A DNA stretch of 64,000 bases, taken from assembly GCA_003169845.1 (NCBI GenBank), contig PNAG01000002.1:62001-126000 (forward strand), given 5' to 3'. The DNA is from Candidatus Dormiibacterota bacterium. GTDB taxonomy: Bacteria > Chloroflexota > Dormibacteria > Dormibacterales > Dormibacteraceae. Below, in pieces: positions 1-6,749 of the stretch. Numbering within the stretch: position 1 is the first letter of the stretch; each line of letters starts with the position of its first letter. The notes below the pieces were generated by a model. It saw only the letters and a program-made list of their open reading frames with translations. It ran no database searches and was not told the DNA's origin. The translations under genes and the position numbers were made by a program.

Positions 1-2
1 AC

Positions 3-443
3 GCCGATTCGCATGGAGTCATCACCGGGGTGACCAAGATCATCTCGACCACTCTTCCCAGTGATATCAGTCCCTACTACGCCCTCCTCAATCCGAACCC
101 GGTCGCGGCGTTTCCCTCCCTGCATGCCGCGTTCCCCTTCCTGGGCTACCTGGCAATCAGGGAGACCTTCTCGAGGCGTGTTTCCTGGCTAGCGCTCGGC
201 TGGTGCGTCGCCGTCTGGTTCAGCGTCGTCTACCTCGGCGAGCATTACGTGGTCGACGTGGTCGCCGGCATCGGCCTGGCGGCAGCGAGTTGGTGGGTGC
301 TCAACCATGTCGTCGCACCGAGATACATTGGCCTGCAGCCAACACCTGAGCTCCTGGCATCCGCGGAACCGCTGCCGCCTGTTGGTATCCCCAAGGATGA
401 ACCTGCGACCGCGAATAGCGATGGGGCGAAGGTGGCACCGTGA
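3..443 (+). CDS. PAP2-family membrane phosphatase, C-terminal part (5' end outside window)
   Basis: The reading frame is open to the left edge of the window, so the N-terminus is missing. The visible part carries the PAP2/phosphatidic-acid-phosphatase signature: a SLHAAF motif followed by hydrophobic helices and then YLGEHYVVDVVAG, whose histidine and aspartate correspond to the catalytic His and its Asp partner. Members dephosphorylate or transfer phospho-head-groups of lipids at the membrane; an inositol-phosphotransferase relative is equally possible. The tail after the last helix is Pro/Ala-rich and likely cytoplasmic. The stop overlaps the next start by 4 bp (GTGA), which implies co-translation with lgt and a shared role in envelope lipid metabolism. 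Confidence 0.8.
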   Translation, partial: ADSHGVITGVTKIISTTLPSDISPYYALLNPNPVAAFPSLHAAFPFLGYLAIRETFSRRVSWLALGWCVAVWFSVVYLGEHYVVDVVAGIGLAAASWWVLNHVVAPRYIGLQPTPELLASAEPLPPVGIPKDEPATANSDGAKVAP

Positions 444-1294
444 CCGCGATCTTGCTGACGATCACGATTCCCTTCAGCCCGGTCGCCTTGCAGTTGGGCC
501 CGCTGGCTATCCGCTGGTATGGCATCGCCTATGCCGTGGCGTTCCTGGTGGGCGGAAAGCTTGCCCTCGTGCACACTCGGCGCCGAGGGATCCCGGACGA
601 GATCACCAACTCGATCATCTTCTGGGCAATCGTCTGCGGCCTCGTCGGCGCTCGCCTTTACTTTGTCGTCCAGTCCGGTGTGTGGTGGTACCTGACCCAC
701 CCAGCTCACATCCTCGCCTTCTGGGAAGGCGGCATGGCTTACTTCGGCGCCATATTCGCCGTGCTGGCGGTGCTGCTGGTCGCGAGCCGCCGGCTCGGCG
801 TGAATTTCTGGATCTTGCTCGACGCCGGAGTCCTCTTCGCGGCCGCGGGCCAGCCGATCGGCAGGCTCGGCAACATCATGAACGGCGAGATCCTGGGTCC
901 GCCATCGTCCGTTCCCTGGGCCTTTGTCTACACCAACCCTCAATCGATGGCGCCTCACCTCGGTGTCGCCTACCAACCCGCGGCAGCGTACGAAGGTTTG
1001 GCCGCCCTCGCGATACTTGCCTGCCTACTCTTGCTGAGGCGGCGAGGGGTGCCGGATGGGGTCCTTGGCATCTCCTACCTCGTCCTTTACTGCATCTCGC
1101 AGTTGATCGTGTTCTTCTGGCGGACTGACTACGAGACGCCGGTGATCTGGCTGGGCCTCCGACAGGCCCAACTGACGGCGATCGCGGTCCTGCTTCTAGT
1201 CGTCCCGCCGGTGATCTATTTCTGGTGGCGCTCGACCAGACGTGGCAGCCGCGCCACACCACTACCGGACCAATCGCTTCGTGGTTGGCGATGA
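440..1294 (+). CDS. lgt: Prolipoprotein diacylglyceryl transferase
   Basis: This 284-residue polytopic membrane enzyme transfers diacylglycerol from phosphatidylglycerol to the lipobox cysteine of prolipoproteins. Visible family marks are the N-terminal GPLAIRWYGIAYAVAF segment, the Lgt signature QPIGRLGNIMNGE around residue 140, and a YQPAAAYE motif near residue 180. The length is normal for the family. The GTG start overlaps the upstream PAP2 gene. Several lipoproteins with clear lipoboxes lie elsewhere in this window (near 30.0, 32.2, 33.6 and 54.3 kb) and would be its substrates. Confidence 0.95.
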   Translation: MTAILLTITIPFSPVALQLGPLAIRWYGIAYAVAFLVGGKLALVHTRRRGIPDEITNSIIFWAIVCGLVGARLYFVVQSGVWWYLTHPAHILAFWEGGMAYFGAIFAVLAVLLVASRRLGVNFWILLDAGVLFAAAGQPIGRLGNIMNGEILGPPSSVPWAFVYTNPQSMAPHLGVAYQPAAAYEGLAALAILACLLLLRRRGVPDGVLGISYLVLYCISQLIVFFWRTDYETPVIWLGLRQAQLTAIAVLLLVVPPVIYFWWRSTRRGSRATPLPDQSLRGWR

Positions 1295-1461
1295 GCAAGA
1301 GCCGATGGACATAGCCGCGTACCTAATTGCCCAGGTCTGGGGGGCGTGGCCGCACCGCCCTAACCGGCGACTACCGACGTCGCCGCGCCGCGTCCGGAGC
1401 CTGACGGTGGCAGCGAATGCGTTTGCACGGCCCATGAGATCACGCGACACTGTTGGTGGTC

Positions 1462-1875
1462 ATGGCAGCATTCTTGGCGTTCGAGCGCGGCCACCTTGGA
1501 GGCGTGTTGGCGCTATGCGAGGATCAGAAGTGGCCCACTTTGCCAGCCGATCCGGAAAGAGCGGCCGGAGCCTTGACGGCGCCGGGTGTCGTAACCACCG
1601 TGGCCCTAGACGGCGGGGTTGTCGTTGGCTTCGCTCAAATGCTCTCCGACCGAGAAGTCACCGCATACCTGGCGCTCTTGGTTGTCGCGAACGACCACCG
1701 AGGACGTGGCATCGGTCGTGGCCTCGTCGAGGAGTGCTTTCGCCGTTCGGGCGCACTTCGTGTCGATCTCCTCGCTGACACCGAGTCCGACGCGTTCTAC
1801 CGCCGATTCAGTCACCGATCCCTATCTGGATTCCGGCTCTATGCGGCTGACGGGCCCGCAGACAGACAATCGTGA
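1462..1875 (+). CDS. GNAT-family N-acetyltransferase
   Basis: A 137-residue protein with the GNAT acetyl-CoA pyrophosphate-binding motif A (NDHRGRGIGRGLVEE, R-x-x-G-x-G type) preceded by a beta-strand pair and followed by the usual FYRRF segment. The substrate cannot be read from sequence; small-molecule amine or protein N-acetylation are both possible. I chose the ATG at 1462; a TTG 9 bp upstream in frame is an alternative and neither has a clear Shine-Dalgarno. It is a stand-alone gene between lgt and a histidine phosphatase. Confidence 0.8.
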   Translation: MAAFLAFERGHLGGVLALCEDQKWPTLPADPERAAGALTAPGVVTTVALDGGVVVGFAQMLSDREVTAYLALLVVANDHRGRGIGRGLVEECFRRSGALRVDLLADTESDAFYRRFSHRSLSGFRLYAADGPADRQS

Positions 1876-1893
1876 AACTCCCCGAACACTCTT

Positions 1894-1913
1894 GAGTTCA
1901 AGTTGATGCACTT
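1894..1913 (+). repeat. 20-bp exact direct repeat, copy 1
   Basis: The sequence GAGTTCAAGTTGATGCACTT occurs here and again, identical and in the same orientation, at 19953-19972. The flanks differ, apart from a loosely similar GCGAA downstream. The second copy lies in the reading frame of a transposase remnant, so this copy may be a leftover of the same mobile element. It sits just after the acetyltransferase stop. Confidence 0.6.
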
Positions 1914-2003
1914 CGGCGAACACGCGGCAGCCGGTCGCCAGTTGATCAGGTCGTGCTCGCGCGTACTACATTTTGCGAATGCCACGCCTTGGAGGAAGCG
2001 TTA

Positions 2004-2546
2004 GTGGGCGTCATCATCGTTTACGAAACTCATTCCACCTCGGCAGACAATGAGCGTGGCGTCGCCACCGGCTGGCTTCCCGGACGGCTTTCCGACCGCG
2101 GCCGAGCCGAGGCACGCGAACTGGGAGAGCGCCGGCGCAATGACGGCGTGGACGTCGTATTCACCTCTGATCTCGCCCGGGCGGTGGAAACTGCCGACAT
2201 CGCATTCGCAGGGTCCGGTATCCCGATCCGTCAGGATCCGCGGCTACGCGAGTGCAACTACGGCGATCTCAATGGCACCTCAGCCAAAGAGTTGAGTGCT
2301 CGAAAGACCGACCATGTCGACACGCCGTTTCCGGGCGGCGAGAGCTATCGCGATGTGGTCGAACGGACGCGCAGCCTCCTTGACGATCTCGTTCGGGATT
2401 TCGACCGCATGCGCATCGTGCTAATCGGCCACTCGGCCACCAAATGGGCGCTCGACCACATCCTCAAAGGCCAAGATCTGACAGCTGCGATGAACGGTGA
2501 CTTCGCGTGGCAGCCCGGCTGGGAGTACGCGCTCGGAAGCGCGTAG
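2004..2546 (+). CDS. Histidine phosphatase superfamily protein (variant N-terminal motif)
   Basis: A 180-residue branch-1 histidine phosphatase (phosphoglycerate-mutase fold). The usual RHG triad at the N-terminus is replaced by ETH: histidine 10 in VYETHSTSADNE would be the phospho-acceptor. The second catalytic histidine is H143 in IGHSATKWALDH. The GWLPGRLSDRGRAEA block is typical of a phosphatase-like subgroup rather than glycolytic mutases. The start is the GTG at 2004, supported by GGAGG at 1991-1995 with 8-bp spacing; the longer open frame upstream lacks such a site. The physiological substrate is unknown. Confidence 0.8.
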   Translation: MGVIIVYETHSTSADNERGVATGWLPGRLSDRGRAEARELGERRRNDGVDVVFTSDLARAVETADIAFAGSGIPIRQDPRLRECNYGDLNGTSAKELSARKTDHVDTPFPGGESYRDVVERTRSLLDDLVRDFDRMRIVLIGHSATKWALDHILKGQDLTAAMNGDFAWQPGWEYALGSA

Positions 2547-2608
2547 GAGGCGACCTACGATGCCCCGCCCCTATCCGCTTTGACCATCGCGAGGCTCTCG
2601 CGTCGATG

Positions 2609-2716
2609 AGGCTCGGCGTCGTCATCCTTCCCGACCGAGACTGGCCGCAGTCGAGCGCGGCCTGGCGGCGCGCTGAGGAACTTGGGTTCGCCCATGCCTG
2701 GACTGGCGATGTATAG
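2609..2716 (+). pseudogene. Truncated N-terminus of an LLM-class flavin-dependent oxidoreductase
   Basis: Thirty-five codons read MRLGVVILPDRDWP followed by a helix ending in EELGFAHAWT, the standard first beta-strand and helix of F420/FMN-dependent luciferase-like monooxygenases, then a TAG stop. Family members are about 280-330 residues, so only the first tenth remains. No continuation is visible downstream in any frame, which indicates a deletion or recombination junction near 2716 rather than a simple frameshift. Confidence 0.6.
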
Positions 2717-3121
2717 GCGCACCGCCGGAGTTAGCCCGCAGCACAGGCTGGGCCTGTGAGGCCGTCCGAGTTCAAGCGCGCACCCTTCATCTGTATATCC
2801 AGTCCGAGGCACTTCAAGGCGTGGCCGCGCACCTCGGGCCCGTTGAGTCCGTACACCTTAAGAAAATGCGGGGCATCCGGTGCCTCGGGTGACTTGTCGA
2901 GAGTGCTCGCAAACCACGCCTCCTGCATCATGGGCTCTACGTGGCGACCTTCCTTGGCAGCTGGTGCGGTTCGTCTGGATCAACTTCAAGATGATCGACA
3001 TGATCCGGGTCAGCCAAGGGGGGCCGCCGTTGAATAGCCGGACGGCCTGAACTGAGGGGGCCAAACGCCTGTACATCATGACCGGGGGTCGTGGTCTGCT
3101 CTCAGCAGGAGGAGCATCAAA
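2717..3121. other. Intergenic stretch without a recognised gene
   Basis: No recognised gene. A 66-codon minus-strand frame (2731-2931) and a short plus-strand tail ending near 3050 (INFKMIDMIRVSQ, then a stop) have protein-like composition but match no family I know. The stretch lies directly after the truncated monooxygenase fragment and probably contains recombined debris. The last 20 bases hold a strong ribosome-binding site (AGGAGG at 3108-3113) for the next gene. Confidence 0.4.
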
Positions 3122-3373
3122 TTGATCTATCTCAAGCTGGACATCCGTAAGACGAGCTGTCAGGGTGGCGGAGCCATGTGGTCACTGCTCAGTCACGTGC
3201 GTGACCTACCGCCGGGCGACACGATCGAGCTCTTCACCGACGACTACATGGCAAGCGCCGACATCCCGGCTTGGGTCAAGAAGCGGCACTGGAAGGTGAC
3301 ACATCACCAGCGCGATGGCTATGTCAAGTTCATGATCGAGCGGCCTCGCGAGCTCGCCTCGGCGGCGAGCTAG
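3122..3373 (+). CDS. TusA-like sulfur-carrier family protein, degenerate active-site motif
   Basis: An 83-residue protein with the TusA/SirA fold pattern: beta-strand, SC motif, helix, then GDTIELFTDD and DIPAWVKK and a C-terminal beta-strand. Canonical TusA proteins have a CPxP motif that carries persulfide sulfur on the cysteine; here the cysteine is kept (C13) but the motif reads SCQGGG. The TTG start at 3122 is supported by AGGAGG with 8-bp spacing. Its neighbours (CstR-like regulator, thioredoxin, DUF302, DUF2892) suggest a role in persulfide or sulfur trafficking. Whether C13 still carries sulfur is uncertain. Confidence 0.7.
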   Translation: MIYLKLDIRKTSCQGGGAMWSLLSHVRDLPPGDTIELFTDDYMASADIPAWVKKRHWKVTHHQRDGYVKFMIERPRELASAAS

Positions 3374-3384
3374 ATCACTGGGCG

Positions 3385-3657
3385 ATGGCCGGATACCGAA
3401 TCCGCGCGGACAAGACGGCTGTACTCATTGAGTTGACCGACGTCGGCGTAAAGAAGGAGCAGTTCCTCGAGACGTTTGGGGAATGCCAGGCCGGACGATG
3501 CGCCTGTCCGACCGACGAGTACGGCAAGCTGGCCTCCATGGAGGTTACCGGTGCGGGTGATTCGATCCGCGTCCGGCTCGAGGCCAAGCCCGGTGAGAAA
3601 CTGGACGCTGCACAGATCGAGACCTGCCTCGAATACACGACGACGAAGCTTCAGTAG
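3385..3657 (+). CDS. Small conserved-looking protein with a CxxxxCxC motif
   Basis: A 90-residue cytoplasmic protein without membrane segments. Its most striking feature is a cysteine cluster, GECQAGRCACPTDEY near residues 30-45, followed by a beta-rich half and a C-terminal Cys (ETCLEYTT). I do not recognise the family. The cysteines could bind a metal or carry a thiol modification, which fits its position between a TusA-like gene and a sulfur-type regulator. It starts at ATG 3385, 11 bp after the upstream stop. Confidence 0.6.
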   Translation: MAGYRIRADKTAVLIELTDVGVKKEQFLETFGECQAGRCACPTDEYGKLASMEVTGAGDSIRVRLEAKPGEKLDAAQIETCLEYTTTKLQ

Positions 3658-3678
3658 ACGCGCTGCGGGAATAACCAC

Positions 3679-3697
3679 ATACCCCCGGGGGTATACT
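3679..3697 (+). promoter_or_regulatory. CsoR/CstR-type palindromic operator overlapping a -10 element
   Basis: ATACCCCCGGGGGTAT at 3679-3694 is a perfect 16-bp palindrome of the form known for CsoR/CstR/FrmR-family operators. A TATACT hexamer at 3692-3697 overlaps its right end and lies 7 bp before the regulator's ATG at 3705. Transcription would therefore start at or next to the ATG, giving a leaderless mRNA repressed by its own product. A shorter match (TACCCCCGGG) lies at 8257-8266 beside the selenoperoxiredoxin start, but it is only a partial copy. Confidence 0.8.
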
Positions 3698-3704
3698 GGG
3701 CTAG

Positions 3705-3971
3705 ATGGAATATCGGAATGCGTCTGAGCTGCTGAAGGCATTGCGGCGGATCGAAGGTCAGTCTCGCGGTGTCCAGCGGATGATCGAAGACGGTCGTCCA
3801 TGTGACGAAGTTGTGCGGCAGGTCTCGGCGATGGGAGCGGCGGTGGATCGATTCAACCACCGCCTGGTTGCCAGCAATCTGCTGGCCTGCGTCGAAGATG
3901 CCGAGCTGGGTCCGCAGACCAAGCTTCGCCTTGATCGCGGCCTTCGGGCACTGTCCGAGATTCGTAGCTGA
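3705..3971 (+). CDS. CsoR/CstR-family metal- or persulfide-sensing repressor
   Basis: An 88-residue all-helical DUF156 regulator. CsoR binds Cu(I) with a Cys-His-Cys triad spaced 25 and 4 residues apart. Here the equivalent positions are C33, N58 and C62, so the ligand histidine is replaced by asparagine while both cysteines are kept. This is the pattern of CstR, the paralogue that senses per- and polysulfides by cross-linking its two cysteines. With the TusA-like and thioredoxin neighbours, I infer sulfur sensing rather than copper. It probably autorepresses through the palindrome just upstream. Confidence 0.8.
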   Translation: MEYRNASELLKALRRIEGQSRGVQRMIEDGRPCDEVVRQVSAMGAAVDRFNHRLVASNLLACVEDAELGPQTKLRLDRGLRALSEIRS

Positions 3972-3997
3972 AGAATTGCCAGACAGGAGATGACGAG

Positions 3998-4675
3998 ATG
4001 ACCTTGATGGACGAGAAGACAAAGCAACAGGTTCGAGAACGGCTCGCCGAGACGCTCAGCGGACCGGTCGAGCTGCGGCTTTACCGGCGACCAGACACGG
4101 GCCGCCTGATCCTGCCTGGTGGCGTCGGCTGCCAGACCTGTGAAGTGACGGAGGAACTTGCGCGGACCCTGGTCGAGGCGGCTCCAGACAAGCTCCAGCT
4201 GACTGTGATCGATGTGAGCGAGCAACCCGGCGAGGTGGACGCCGTCCCCACTCTGACCGTGGCGCGGCCGGGAGAGGGGAGCCGGATCACCTTTCAGGGC
4301 CTACCTTCGGGTTATGAGTTCGCCACCGTGTTGGACGCGATTGAGCGGGCGTCTGGAACAGGTAACGAGCTCTCGCCAGAGGTTGCCGAGAGGCTCGCCA
4401 AGCTGCCAAGCGATGTGGAAGTGATGGTCTTTGTCACTCCCACTTGTCCCTACTGTCCGGGCGCTGCCTCAATGGCCAACCGGATGGCGCTTGCCTCACC
4501 GAAGGTGCGCTCGCTGGTGGTCGAGGCCAACGAGTACCCCGAGCTCTCCGACCGCTTCCAGGTCCAGGGCGTTCCGCGCACGGTGGTCAACCGGTCGGGT
4601 TCGTTCGTCGGCGCGCTCCCGGAGGCCATGTTCGTGGAGTCGGTCTTGAAGCTGGCGGCCAATGAGGCCGCATGA
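3998..4675 (+). CDS. Two-domain thioredoxin/glutaredoxin-like protein (PDO-like)
   Basis: 225 residues made of two thioredoxin-fold units, as in protein disulfide oxidoreductases of thermophiles and the N-terminal part of AhpF. The first unit has C45-Q-T-C48 and the second C150-P-Y-C153 followed by a cis-Pro loop (GVPRTV). It would reduce disulfides or persulfides in the cytoplasm. An AGGAGA site precedes ATG 3998, and the stop overlaps the DUF302 start (ATGA). A role in resolving protein persulfides fits the operon but is inference. Confidence 0.85.
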   Translation: MTLMDEKTKQQVRERLAETLSGPVELRLYRRPDTGRLILPGGVGCQTCEVTEELARTLVEAAPDKLQLTVIDVSEQPGEVDAVPTLTVARPGEGSRITFQGLPSGYEFATVLDAIERASGTGNELSPEVAERLAKLPSDVEVMVFVTPTCPYCPGAASMANRMALASPKVRSLVVEANEYPELSDRFQVQGVPRTVVNRSGSFVGALPEAMFVESVLKLAANEAA

Positions 4676-5124
4676 GCGTGAAGCCTCGTTACGGGTTCAG
4701 CGTCGACACCGACCTGACTGTTGGGGAGGCGGAGTCCAGGGTTCGTGAACTTCTCAAGGAAGAAGGCTTTGGCGTTTTGACCGAGATCGATGTCCAACGC
4801 ACGCTGAAAGACAAGCTGAACGTCGACTTCAAGCCATACAAGATCCTGGGCGCCTGCAATCCGCAGCTGTCCCACCGTGCGCTGCTGGTCGAGCCGGGCA
4901 TCGGCCTCCTGTTGCCCTGCAACGTCGTGGTGGAAGCGGGACCGTCTAGCGGTTCGCGCATTTCATTTCTTGATCCTGAGATCGCCCTCGGCTTGGTCGG
5001 CAACCCAGAGCTGGAGCCGATCGCCAAAGACGCATCGCAGCGGCTCCGAAGAGTCGCCGGTCGTCTGTCTGGTGCTGCATCCTTTTCCGGCCTTGCTCCA
5101 TCTAATGAGCAAGGAGGTGAATAA
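4672..5124 (+). CDS. DUF302 domain protein
   Basis: A 150-residue protein with a single DUF302 domain covering residues 1-125 (GFGVLTEIDVQRTLKDKLN, then YKILGACNPQLSHRAL). DUF302 proteins have no assigned biochemistry but are recurrent neighbours of sulfur-handling and CsoR-family genes. The C-terminal 25 residues are low in complexity. It is translationally coupled to the thioredoxin gene by a 4-bp overlap and followed 3 bp later by DUF2892. Confidence 0.85.
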   Translation: MSVKPRYGFSVDTDLTVGEAESRVRELLKEEGFGVLTEIDVQRTLKDKLNVDFKPYKILGACNPQLSHRALLVEPGIGLLLPCNVVVEAGPSSGSRISFLDPEIALGLVGNPELEPIAKDASQRLRRVAGRLSGAASFSGLAPSNEQGGE

Positions 5125-5127
5125 CCA

Positions 5128-5340
5128 ATGCAGTTTGTAGAGTGGATGTCGAAACCCGTAGGCCGGATTCTTCGCGTCGTGGCGGGAGTCATCCTGATCG
5201 GAGTCGGCCTTTACTTCCAGGGCGTCTGGGGTTACGTGGTCGCAATCGTCGGCGTGGTTCCGGTTCTGGCCGGAGTCTTCAACTTCTGCCTGATCGCCCC
5301 GATCCTGGGCGCGCCCTTTCGGCCCCGCAGTCTCGCCTGA
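5128..5340 (+). CDS. DUF2892 (YgaP-type) small membrane protein
   Basis: A 70-residue protein with two transmembrane helices separated by a short turn and ending in FNFCLIAPILGAPF, the DUF2892 pattern also found in the membrane anchor of the rhodanese YgaP. Such anchors are thought to be linked to sulfur or thiocyanate handling. A strong AAGGAGGTG ribosome-binding site precedes the ATG. It is the last gene of the putative persulfide operon. Confidence 0.85.
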   Translation: MQFVEWMSKPVGRILRVVAGVILIGVGLYFQGVWGYVVAIVGVVPVLAGVFNFCLIAPILGAPFRPRSLA

Positions 5341-5354
5341 AGGTGGGCCAAGCT

Positions 5355-5395
5355 ACCCGGTCCGGTTGGGCGGTCTGGCCGTGTCCGGACCGGGT
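5355..5395 (+). terminator. Inverted repeat after the sulfur operon, possible terminator
   Basis: ACCCGGTCCGG (5355-5365) and its exact complement CCGGACCGGGT (5385-5395) form an 11-bp stem with a 19-base loop, 14 bp after the DUF2892 stop. No U-run follows, so it may be a weak or factor-assisted terminator. A second smaller inverted repeat, GTCTGAT-g-ATCAGAC (5402-5416), lies immediately before the sigma-factor start and could be an operator. Confidence 0.4.
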
Positions 5396-5419
5396 TTGGC
5401 CGTCTGATGATCAGACAGC

Positions 5420-5938
5420 GTGCTGACAGAAGACGAGCTGACTGCGTGCATCGAGTCGCGTCGCGGTCTGCTGACCCGTATGGCGGCGTCGATGCTTGCG
5501 GATTCCGCCGAGGCGGAAGATGTCGTCCAGGAGTCGGCGCTGCGCGCTCTGCGCGGGCGGAAAGGATTCCGTTCCGAGGCCGACGTTTGCTCTTGGTTCC
5601 AGCGGATCTGCATCAACACCTGCCGAGAGGTGGCCCGCAAACGCTCCTCCGAGCAGAACCGTCTCGACGCTGCGCGCCGGGAGGAGCTATGGCGGGATCC
5701 CGGATACTCGGTCGACCCGGAGGCGGTGGCGGTGGCGCTTGAGAGTGGGGAGCGTTTGAGAGGCGCATTGGCTTCGCTCACCCCAGACCAGCGATTGGCC
5801 GTTGTGATGCACGATCTGCAGGGCTGGAAGGCCCGCGAGATCGCCGAGAACTCTGGGCTTCCGCTGCCGACGATCAAGTCACATCTTCGTCGCGGTCGCC
5901 AGGCACTCGTGACATTGCTGGCGGAGCCGGCAAGATGA
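5420..5938 (+). CDS. ECF-type RNA polymerase sigma factor
   Basis: 172 residues with the two-domain layout of extracytoplasmic-function sigma factors: sigma2 (residues about 10-80, with AEDVVQESALRAL and a WFQRICINTCREVARKR helix) and sigma4 (about 115-165, with LTPDQRLAVVMHDLQG, then EIAENSGLPLPTIKSHLRRGR as the helix-turn-helix). It redirects RNA polymerase to stress promoters. The GTG start has no clear Shine-Dalgarno. The downstream zinc anti-sigma gene overlaps by 4 bp, so the pair forms a standard switch. Confidence 0.9.
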   Translation: MLTEDELTACIESRRGLLTRMAASMLADSAEAEDVVQESALRALRGRKGFRSEADVCSWFQRICINTCREVARKRSSEQNRLDAARREELWRDPGYSVDPEAVAVALESGERLRGALASLTPDQRLAVVMHDLQGWKAREIAENSGLPLPTIKSHLRRGRQALVTLLAEPAR

Positions 5939-6144
5939 TGGCGCTGAGCTGCGCCGAGGCGCGCGATCTAGCCAGCGATCTCCTCGACGGCGAGCTCAGT
6001 CAGGAGCTGGAGCGGGCCGTCGACGAGCACGTGACCGGTTGCCCGACCTGTCCGGCCCTGTACCGGGCGCTCCTTGCCGTCCACCACGAGCTGGAGCGAC
6101 TGCGGCACGAAGAGGAACCGCGGGAGGGACGGGGCTCTGCATGA
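5935..6144 (+). CDS. Zinc-finger anti-sigma factor
   Basis: A 69-residue soluble protein with the ZAS signature HxxxCxxC (HVTGCPTC, residues about 31-38) and an upstream Cys near residue 6, in an N-terminal helix of CAEARDLASDLLDGEL type. ZAS proteins hold their ECF sigma factor until a redox or other signal releases zinc. It lacks a membrane segment, so the signal is probably cytoplasmic, for example thiol oxidation. It overlaps the sigma factor upstream and the methyltransferase downstream by 4 bp each. Confidence 0.85.
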   Translation: MMALSCAEARDLASDLLDGELSQELERAVDEHVTGCPTCPALYRALLAVHHELERLRHEEEPREGRGSA

Positions 6145-6749
6145 AAAGCCAGGAATGGGACCAGCGATACGCCACGACTGATCTGGTTTGGGGTGCGGGA
6201 CCGAACCGCTTTCTGGTGGCTGAGGTTGATGGCCTCCCGCCGGGACGTGCGCTGGATGTCGGCTGCGGTGAAGGCCGGAATGCGATTTGGCTTGCCGAAC
6301 TTGGCTGGCAGGTGACCGGCGTCGACTTCTCAGAGGTTGGCCTGGACAAGGCACGGAGCCTGGCCGCCGATCGAGGTGTCGAGGTCACCTGGGTCCGCGC
6401 CGATCTCCTCGACTACCAGCCCGACCACGGCGCCTTCGACCTCGTGATCGTCATGTACATTCAATTGCCCCCCGCCCAACTCGCCGCCGTCATGAAGGGA
6501 GTCAGTGCGGCACTCGCGCCTGGAGGGACCCTGCTGGTGGTCGGGCACGATCTTCTCAACCTCAGCCAGGGCCACGGCGGGCCGCAGAATCCAGAGGTGC
6601 TTTTCACCCCGTCCGACATCGAGCGCGGCCTGCCAGGGTTGGGCATCGAACGAGCAGAGCGCGTACTTCGCCCAGTGACTGTGGACGGCCGCGAAGTCAC
6701 TGCGATCGACGCCCTGGTGCGAGCTAAGAGGCCCTTGGGGGCTCGATGA
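6141..6749 (+). CDS. Class I SAM-dependent methyltransferase (TehB/thiol-methyltransferase-like)
   Basis: 202 residues with the SAM-binding motif I ALDVGCGEGRNAIWLAELG at residues about 35-53, motif II acidic residue in VTGVDFSEVGL, and a motif III DLVIVMYIQLP. The compact architecture resembles TehB, thiopurine and tellurite/selenite methyltransferases, which detoxify electrophiles or metalloids, though the substrate cannot be read. It overlaps the anti-sigma gene upstream and the PIG-L gene downstream by 4 bp, so the four genes form one translationally coupled unit. Confidence 0.85.
   Translation: MKSQEWDQRYATTDLVWGAGPNRFLVAEVDGLPPGRALDVGCGEGRNAIWLAELGWQVTGVDFSEVGLDKARSLAADRGVEVTWVRADLLDYQPDHGAFDLVIVMYIQLPPAQLAAVMKGVSAALAPGGTLLVVGHDLLNLSQGHGGPQNPEVLFTPSDIERGLPGLGIERAERVLRPVTVDGREVTAIDALVRAKRPLGAR

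Noticed and set aside
2731..2931. 66-codon minus-strand frame with protein-like sequence
   Set aside because: No start with a ribosome-binding site, no family recognised, and stops just upstream.
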